Shown here: piece by piece, positions 57,690 to 64,000 of the stretch
Numbering within the stretch: position 1 is the first letter of the stretch
Layout of the letters: every line of letters starts with the position of its first letter
Origin: Lucinisca nassula
Lineage: Eukaryota > Mollusca > Bivalvia > Lucinida > Lucinidae
DNA: 64,000 nt
Direction of reading: 5' to 3'
NCBI GenBank assembly: GCA_963580285.1
Contig: OY757020.1
Coordinates: 97,219,497 to 97,283,496 of the forward strand
The notes under the pieces: generated by a model
The model's database searches: none
What the model was told of the DNA's origin: nothing
Seen by the model: only the letters and a program-made list of their open reading frames with translations
Made by a program: the position numbers and the translations under genes

Positions 57690-58204
57690 AAAAAAAAACA
57701 GATTTTAGCTCATATATTCGCTTTATTTTAGATCATTTCAGAGTGAAGGATACGGCTTGTGGTCCGACCAACCTCTCCTGAATATTTCTATATATTTGTC
57801 ATGCTTGTGAACATAGGAATCAGACCACGGTAGACAATGCACACTTTAAAAACATAATAGTCATGGTTATCCATGACAAAGCCCTATTTAAAGACAGGTC
57901 ACGGTTTTCCGTTACCTGCATTCGAGAAAATAATTTCTCCCAAACTATCACATGGTCATTTACATAGAGAAAACGTTAACGTCATGGAAAACCATTACTT
58001 TGGCTTTTACTTATGTGTCATGGAAAACCGTGACAAATGATGGTCACGGTTTTCCGTAAGATACCTGACTGATCACCAGTCTTATTGTCGGTTTTGTCAT
58101 GCGCCGGCTCACATAACCTTTGGCAGATGAATCATATGTTTGATTGGATGTACATCTCCTTTTAATATTGGACAAGTCTGTGTTTATAGTTAAACATCCA
58201 TAAT

Positions 58205-58370
58205 ATATATAGAGGATATTTACTTTTCTGAGGTGGATATCAAAAATATTTCATTGAGTGTGTTGAAAACATCCAAATTTTAACGAGTTCGAAGCACGAG
58301 TGAAAAATCGGATATTTTCAACACACAAGTTGAAATAATTTTGATATCCTCCAAAAAATTAAATTTTCTT
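58205..58370. repeat. Foldback with GGATATCAAAA arms
   Basis: GAGGTGGATATCAAAAATAT... and ATAATTTTGATATCCTCC are inverted, with GTGTGTTGAAAACATCC / GGATATTTTCAACACAC nested inside. Confidence 0.72.
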
Positions 58371-58735
58371 TTTATTTTTATACGGATATATACTGTAATT
58401 GATCAATCGTATCGTACGTCACAATTTTGACCTGGTTATAACGTCAGTTTAAAACATAAATAGATCGCCATTTTGAATACAGCATTTTTACCGTTCAAAG
58501 AGGGCTTTTCAAGTTATTTTACAGAATTGTTTTATCAATAACATATGACTTGTGGTGAGAAAGAGTAGTCCGGGCTGCTACTGCAAAAATAACATGGTCA
58601 TGTTATTTTTCACAGTGTGAAAATATATATTTTCAGTAAATACCATATATTATCAGTGTGAAAATATCATTTTTATTTGTTTCAGATATGCATTGATTTC
58701 ATTGCAGAGTGAATATTAAATAAAAAAAAAGATAT

Positions 58736-58925
58736 GGAAATGACCATTTATTTGCTGATAAGGTCATTTTCTATATATAATCTAAAAATTATAAGGATAT
58801 TTCTATATAATCTATACATTTTGGTGTGTGTGTGTGTGTGGGGGGGGGGGGGGTATTTCTGTACAATTTATACACTTTTGGGATCCATCTTCCAAAACCA
58901 TTATCTTCAAAGTGGTATTTAAACA
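58736..58925. repeat. MITE family U fragment with GT and G runs
   Basis: GGTCATTTTCTATATATAAT gives the uninterrupted form of the site occupied by element H at 30029. A (GT)n run and a 14-base G run lie at 58825-58853. Confidence 0.65.
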
Positions 58926-58972
58926 TTTAACAAACCATATTGTTCACCATTAAACACATATTATCTTTTCAG

Positions 58973-59080
58973 GCTCGTAGAGTAAAGGATCTTGGGAAGG
59001 TTGATCTGGAAGATGAAATCAAAAATCATTTTAAAATGGTCTATGTACCTAACTGGTTTACAGTGGATCTCAAAACTGGG
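58973..59080 (+). CDS. WDR48: WDR48 exon J
   Basis: It encodes [20 protein letters not shown], then [16 protein letters not shown], very close to the vertebrate VEDLGKVDFEDEIKKRFKMV segment that closes the propeller and enters the ancillary domain. Acceptor ATCTTTTCAG, donor GTGAGT; phase 0 at both ends, 36 codons. The preceding intron (9236 bp) is mostly the 8-kb TIR element. Confidence 0.98.
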
Positions 59081-59129
59081 GTGAGTACATACCTACCCTG
59101 TGAGTTAGTTTGAGTTTTACATCCGAAAG

Positions 59130-59210
59130 TCTGGAGAAGTCTGGGATTGATCCTGCGACCCCTGGTTTACAAGGCGAGTAGCATAACCACTACACCACGG
59201 AGGCTTCCAC
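59130..59210 (-). repeat. tRNA-like SINE scrap
   Basis: Minus strand: CCTCCGTGGTGTAGTGGTTA (A box like) then GGGTCGCAGGATCAATCCC (B box like). There is no body or tail. Confidence 0.65.
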
Positions 59211-59526
59211 CTACCCTCTGATCAGGTCAAGGGTGCTGATTCCAGAAGCGTATTTGACTCTTTCTTGCAAATGAATGTACACTGCTCTGGTAAATAGCTT
59301 AGTCCAAGCCTGCCAAGGAAAGGTGCAGCTAGGTTGACTGACCAGCTAAATATAACTTAAAATAGTATTGCCTTTAGACTATAAAATGAGCAAACACTGA
59401 CCTGTCCTGGCCCCAATTGTTCAAAACATTGTTAGCTTAACAATGCTAAAAGTAGTTAGCTTGTTATCTGTTCTAGCAAGTACAATATCTAAATACTTTG
59501 GTATTTTTGCTCATATTTTTTCTTTG

Positions 59527-59834
59527 CCCCTGCCCCTGCCCATCGGGGCTTGAAGAAATAGATGGGCTGCATGATGCTTCCAAGCAGAGTTAAAACCGAC
59601 CGCACACAAGTACTGACAAACCGCTTAGAGGATCTTAGCCTCCCCAAGTAAAGCGGTGCAAGTCAGACCGTCCATGCTTATAAACCCTATTGGTTTCATT
59701 GGGCAACAGGGCTTGAGATGTCATTTCATCTCAATATCGGGCAAAAGTCCCACAAAATTCTAAAGCGACGCCTCCAAAATGACCTATACAGTGTTGACGG
59801 GGACGTTAAACCTCAAATTAAACAAACAAACAAA
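59527..59834 (+). repeat. SINE-like family Z copy
   Basis: CCCCTGCCCCTGCCCATCGG to AAATTAAACAAACAAACAAA. Full length. Confidence 0.88.
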
Positions 59835-59944
59835 TCATATTACTCTACATAAATATTAGTATATATGCCAAACTTGTTGACCAAAGTCTTATTGAGTTAA
59901 CTGAGGTCATTAGGTTTGAACAACTTAAGAATTCAGAAGCAGAC

Positions 59945-60015
59945 TGGAAAAAAGTAAAGATCCAGATCAGCTGGCTTCTGAGAAGCCAGCTGATCTGGAT
60001 CTATACTGTTTAAAA
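59945..60015. repeat. Hairpin, GATCCAGATCAGCTGGCTTC stem
   Basis: AGATCCAGATCAGCTGGCTT and its complement AAGCCAGCTGATCTGGATCT meet with a two- to four-base loop. A member of the hairpin type of MITE P. Confidence 0.82.
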
Positions 60016-60202
60016 AAAAAAGATAAACCCAGGTTTCACGTTAAGGGGATGGTATGAACAAAAGTTTCTTACTTGAGGCAAAAGGTGAAGACCCTGATCA
60101 GACACAACATTCTGCAGATTTCTGGGTATTTTACTGTTTGCCATTGTCTTAGTTTTTGAACTGCTAGGCGCATACAGTTTAACCTGTTATATGAATAGGA
60201 CT

Positions 60203-60435
60203 TCATGGCCTAATTGGTAAGAGTATTGACTATTAATCGTTAGGTCTCTGACTGCTGTGGTTTGTGCCTTGCTTGGGTCACATGTGAGATGCCAAGTTCT
60301 GCAAACGGAAGGTCAGGTGGTTTTTCTCCTGGTACTTTGTTTTTGCCCACTTCTGATTAATAGGTGAAATAATCTTGAAAAGGCCACAAATCATCCCCCC
60401 CTACCCCACCCCCAGAAATAATAAAAAAATAAACC
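60203..60435 (+). repeat. tRNA-derived SINE, second family, plus-strand copy
   Basis: CATGGCCTAATTGGTAAGAG (A box), GTGGTTTGTGCCTTGC (weak B box), GGTCAGGTGGTTTTTCTCCT, tail with AATCTTGAAAAGGCC. Confidence 0.82.
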
Positions 60436-60796
60436 TGTTTAGTGTCCACCTGTATTAAGCAAGCAGCCTATTTCAAGGAAGCTTTCATGCAGTTCCTGAT
60501 AAAGGCAAGTTCATTGAAACACAGCTGTATCAAGTTTAATAGCTCCTGTCTTAACTCGTTCTTACCTAAACCCTAAAAAGGACATAGGCAAACATTGCAG
60601 ACCCGGATCAAATACTACATAATGCAGCATCTGATCAGGGTCTACTCTGTTTGCTTACAGGATTTTTTGTCAGTAATAGGACAAAAAGAAAAGTAGACCT
60701 GACACCTGTCTGATGACAAATGGATATAAAACCAGTATACAATGGATAAGCAAGCACATTTTGGTAACCCCTTAGGTGCTTACTTAATACAGGTTG

Positions 60797-61095
60797 TCGG
60801 CCCCTGCCCATAGGGGCTTGAAGAAATATATGGGCTGCATGATGCTTCCACGCAGAGCTGAATCCGGCCCCCACACTAGTACTGGTAAACCGCTTAGGGG
60901 ATCTAAGCCTGTCCAGGAACCGCGGTGCGAGGCAGACCGTCCATGCTATTAAACCCTATTGGTTTCATTGGGCGACAGGGCTTGAGATGCCATTTCATCT
61001 CAATGTCGAGTAAAAGTCCCACAAAATTGGAAGCAACGTCTCCAAAATGACCTTTACAGTGTTGACGGGGACGTTAAACCTCAAATCAAACAAAT
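60797..61095 (+). repeat. SINE-like family Z copy with 11-bp target duplication
   Basis: Flanked exactly by AATACAGGTTG at 60786-60796 and 61096-61106. The element runs from TCGGCCCCTGCCCATAGGGG to CTCAAATCAAACAAAT. It ends 70 bp before exon K. Confidence 0.9.
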
Positions 61096-61165
61096 AATAC
61101 AGGTTGAATTGTAGGAGTTGAACAATGTCTAAATGTGTAGTAATCTTCCTTATTCTACTTTGCAG

Positions 61166-61265
61166 TTATTGACAATACACCTTGATGAAACAGACTGCTT
61201 CTCAGCCTGGGTGTCCGCTAAGGAACTGGGGTTAAAATTTGCTTCAGATGTTCCTGATACCAAAT
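61166..61265 (+). CDS. WDR48: WDR48 exon K, last exon in the window
   Basis: It encodes LLTIHLDETDCFSAWVSAKE, then LGLKFASDVPDTK. The LTIHLDETDCFSAWVSAKE run fits the vertebrate ancillary-domain start LTITLDESDCFAAWVSAKD. Acceptor ACTTTGCAG, donor GTGAGT. It ends after one base of the next codon, so the gene continues. The remaining ancillary and SUMO-like domains lie to the right of the window; nothing similar was found in 61266-64000. Confidence 0.97.
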
Positions 61266-61394
61266 GTGAGTTGTCATCCTTTGCTGTTACAATAAAATTT
61301 TGTATTTACACAATAAGAACTGGTTGCCACCACCAGCCTCTGAAGCTAAGTCTGATGTGCCTCTTACTGGTTGGTGATAATGAGGTCGGGGGGT

Positions 61395-61570
61395 TTAATA
61401 CCTGCAGGGTCTGTAACATTATTTCATGGAGATTGATTGTTATATCAATTTCTCTGCTGATTTAAGAAGGGCAGTTGTCAAATTCTGGCAAAAGAATGTT
61501 TATTGTCTCTTGTGTATAAGTCTGCCCAGGAAAAGTGTGGGTAGGTAAATTGTCAGGCTAAACATGACCT
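61395..61570 (+). repeat. Piece of the third tRNA-derived SINE family
   Basis: TAAGAAGGGCAGTTGTCAAA and TAAGTCTGCCCAGGAAAAGT match, in the opposite direction, parts of 31818-32445. Confidence 0.68.
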
Positions 61571-61947
61571 TAAAGGTGCATTATTGAGCTGTCGGAAAAA
61601 AAGTGCTTAATTTTTTTTTTACATATATCGGGTATTTTTTGTTTAAATAATACAAATGAATGAGTTTTATGTAATATTGCGAACAATTATGATCACAGGT
61701 TAAGTTTTATGAGACGGTTTTCCTAACTATGCTACGAACACAGTTAGTCTATTTTTAATTTCGCGACAAAACTACAACGCGCGTGAATAATGACGTCATG
61801 CGGTAAATACCTAGAAAGGTATGCAGGGATCATCTCAACATCGTTACACACAATTGTTGTGACAGAAATCGTAGATCGTAGTATAGTGAAATTCTTTTAA
61901 ACTTTTTATGCGAATTCCAATGTGTAAAATGGAATGAAATTCCGTCT

Positions 61948-61948
61948 T

Positions 61949-61986
<38 letters not shown>

Positions 61987-62187
61987 AGCATGCCATGGCG
62001 TACACGTTCCCCAGAGCTCTCTCTCTCTCTCTCTCTCTCTGAAAGTGCTATGGCCAACATGTTGCTAAGTTTTTTTCTCTCACTCATTATGGGCTAAATG
62101 TTGAAACAGTGGGTCAACATCGGGCAGACAGCGATACGACGTCGCCATGTCGTATCGCTCTTGGTCAGACGCACCGTTCATGCGATT

Positions 62188-62250
<63 letters not shown>

Positions 62251-62312
62251 TCTCTCTCTGTGGCCTTCATGTTGCTCATTCGTCTCTCTCTCTGGCCTTC
62301 ATGTTGCTCATT

Positions 62313-62409
<97 letters not shown>

Positions 62410-62456
62410 TGCCTACATGTTGCTCATTGCTTTCTTATCGTGGCCTACATATTGTC

Positions 62457-62497
<41 letters not shown>

Positions 62498-62971
62498 AGT
62501 GTTTTTGTTTGATTTGAGGTTTAACGTCCCCGTCAACACTGTAAAGGTCATAGGATCATTTTGGAGACATTGTTTTCAATTTTGTGGGACTTTTACCCGA
62601 CATTTGGATGAAATGACATCTCAAGCCCTGTCGCCCAATGAAACCAATAGAGTTTATTAGCGTGTACGGTCCGCCTCGCACCGCGGTTCCTGGACAGGCT
62701 TAGATCGTCTAAGCGGTTTACCAGTACTAGTGTGTGGGCCGGATTCAGCTCTGCGTGGAAGCATTTTGCAGCCCATATATTTCTTCAAGCCCCTATGGGC
62801 TCTGAAAGTGCCATGTCCAACATGTTGCTCAGTGTTTTTTTTTTTCTCTCTCTCTCTCTCTCTCTCTCTCATTATGGGCTAGCGCACCACATTGGGCCAA
62901 CATCGGGCCGACAGCGATACGACGTCGCCATGTCGTATCGCTGTCGGCCGGACGTAGGCGTAGTTCAGATG

Positions 62972-63038
<67 letters not shown>

Positions 63039-63059
63039 ATTACCTACATGCTGCTCATT

Positions 63060-63112
<53 letters not shown>
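61948..63112. repeat. CT/CA microsatellite field with a recurring spacer
   Basis: (CT)n runs lie at 61948-62040, 62189-62260, 62314-62406, 62460-62494, 62845-62872 and 63061-63110; a (CA)n run lies at 62974-63036. Between them a spacer near CATGTTGCTCATT occurs about seven times. A palindrome AGCGATACGAC..GTCGTATCGCT occurs twice (62129, 62913). A family Z SINE is inserted at 62502. The long Ser/Leu reading frames are artefacts of the CT runs. Confidence 0.92.
62502..62800 (-). repeat. SINE-like family Z copy with target duplication
   Basis: Flanked by CTCTGAAAGTG at 62491-62501 and TCTGAAAGTG at 62801-62810. It reads tail first (TTTTTGTTTGATTTGAGGTT) to CCCCTATGGGC. Confidence 0.9.
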
Positions 63113-64000
63113 CAGCGTTGTCAAACTTAGTTGCAGAGATGAATGCCTTGACCTGCTCCATCCTTCGAATGAGGATGTAAGGTGAAAATCTTGATCCTGC
63201 CCAAACAGCACCAAAAAGATTGTTTTTCTTCTACACTGTTTTTGTAGAAGTAAAAGCCATACAGGGCTAATGTTATTTGTTAACGGTATAAGACGGAAAA
63301 TAAATATTCTATGTATATATCGTCGGGCCGACGCTTGACCGACATTCTACGCTGACTGGGTGTCTTCCATTAAAGTTAAAGACCCCTACCTCAGTTTAGT
63401 TTTGTATTGGACTAACGGCCCAGTCAACACTATTTTATGTCATTTTTGAGCCGGTCAGTTTACCTGTCCACACTTTTCCTGGGCAGGCTTATACGTAAAG
63501 CCACGGTCACAAATCACTATTCGATCCCCGCCCGACTACTCGGGGACTGCGATGGGGTGAGATTGGGCTGGAGTCCGGTCGGCGTCCCGCCGGATGTTGG
63601 GGCGTCGGTGGTGGTCGGGAGGGGCCCGGTTAAATTTTAACTCGTAGTTAAAATTCTCCACGAAAACTCACCGACTTCTAGGTCGGTGGCACATGGATAA
63701 AAGTCGAGCAGAGCTCGTACCGACGTCGATGTCGATGGCATCGGCTGGCATCCGGTAGTCGTAAAGCGGACCCCGACCAATCAGATAATCGGGCAATAAT
63801 CGGCCGAGGCCCGACAGATGATCAAGCGGAATCCGCTGGACGAATCCCGGTTTCGACTGGCGCCGCTCGATCGCTGATTGACGCTCGACTATATAAGGGC
63901 CCGATCTCCGATGGGTGCCAGTTTCTAGCAGACCAGTAGGGAGCATTGTACATAAACTTTTGATAACTGCCCATGCAAAGGACGGTACACGATCCATTGC
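63113..64000. other. No gene recognised; SINE piece and GC-rich end
   Basis: 63392-63495 is a piece of the third SINE family (GGCCCAGTCAACACTATTTT). From about 63500 the sequence becomes GC-rich with CGG/CCG words and a TATATAAG at 63891. It looks neither like the WDR48 introns nor like the repeats above. No exon was found on either strand, and the long minus-strand frame at 63668-63997 has no recognisable motif. Confidence 0.4.

Larger units (their letters stand above)
50066..58071. mobile_element. 8.0-kb element with perfect 56-bp terminal inverted repeats
   Basis: 50066-50121 and 58016-58071 are exact complements over 56 bases, starting CAGTCAGGTATCTTACGG. ATCAC stands directly outside both (50061-50065 and 58072-58076), a likely 5-bp target duplication. 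Behind each end lie further CGGAAAACCGTGAC and CATGGAAAACC palindromes (50495-50575, 57865-57985). The inside holds a family Z SINE (51224), an 84-codon ORF (52705), SINE pieces (53085-53582), a piece of repeat I (53825-54300), a local tandem repeat (55430-55840) and family Y (57285). No transposase was recognised. The superfamily is not determined. Confidence 0.82.

Noticed and set aside
62098..62660. Reading frames of up to 183 codons rich in Ser-Leu
   Set aside because: Pure translation of (CT)n and SINE sequence.
59041..63000. WDR48 exon after 61265 (LLLQALLEYWP region)
   Set aside because: Nothing similar was found up to the window end; the next exon must lie beyond 64000.
63668..63997. 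A 109-codon minus-strand gene
   Set aside because: GC-rich sequence with no recognisable motif, no splice evidence and a composition unlike the WDR48 exons; too weak to call.

Overview
This is intronic, repeat-dense animal DNA. The only conserved gene is a plus-strand orthologue of WDR48 (UAF1), the WD40 activator of the deubiquitinases USP1, USP12 and USP46. Eleven consecutive coding exons were found between 5212 and 61265. Each has AG/GT borders, every phase joins, and there are no stops or frameshifts. Together they give 1171 nt (about 390 residues), from the second half of the first propeller blade to the start of the ancillary domain. The first exons lie left of the window or were not recognised; the C-terminal exons lie to the right. 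Intron sizes run from 1.4 to 19.7 kb.

The repeat set (tRNA-derived SINEs, TTAA-flanked MITEs, many non-autonomous elements with hairpin ends) suggests a mollusc, most likely a heterodont bivalve. This is judged by general resemblance only and no species is claimed.

Layout. 1-5200: an element in minus orientation, a foldback MITE and a decayed LINE reverse transcriptase. 5212-9047: exons A-C among MITEs. 9048-28705: a 19.7-kb intron holding a 42-bp tandem array, nested hairpin-ended elements, a LINE split by a 4.8-kb insertion, and a TIR element full of GGGTCA palindromes. 28706-35116: exons D-F. 35117-49736: exons G-I, with two head-to-tail elements carrying about 165-bp internal repeats. 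49737-58972: one intron almost filled by an 8.0-kb insertion with perfect 56-bp inverted ends. 58973-61265: exons J-K. 61266-64000: CT/CA microsatellites and unassigned sequence.

The strongest unusual signal is a shared end design in at least eight otherwise dissimilar repeat families. A family-specific word S opens the element. Its complement S' follows at once, forming a 5' hairpin. A GTCCGTC-like block comes next. A second S' lies near the 3' end, just before a short hairpin and a CTTGTT or CTAGTT terminus. Three insertions can be compared with uninterrupted copies of their host repeat, and all three fall at a T-run without target-site duplication. This resembles Helentron/HINE-type rolling-circle elements, but the classification is inference.
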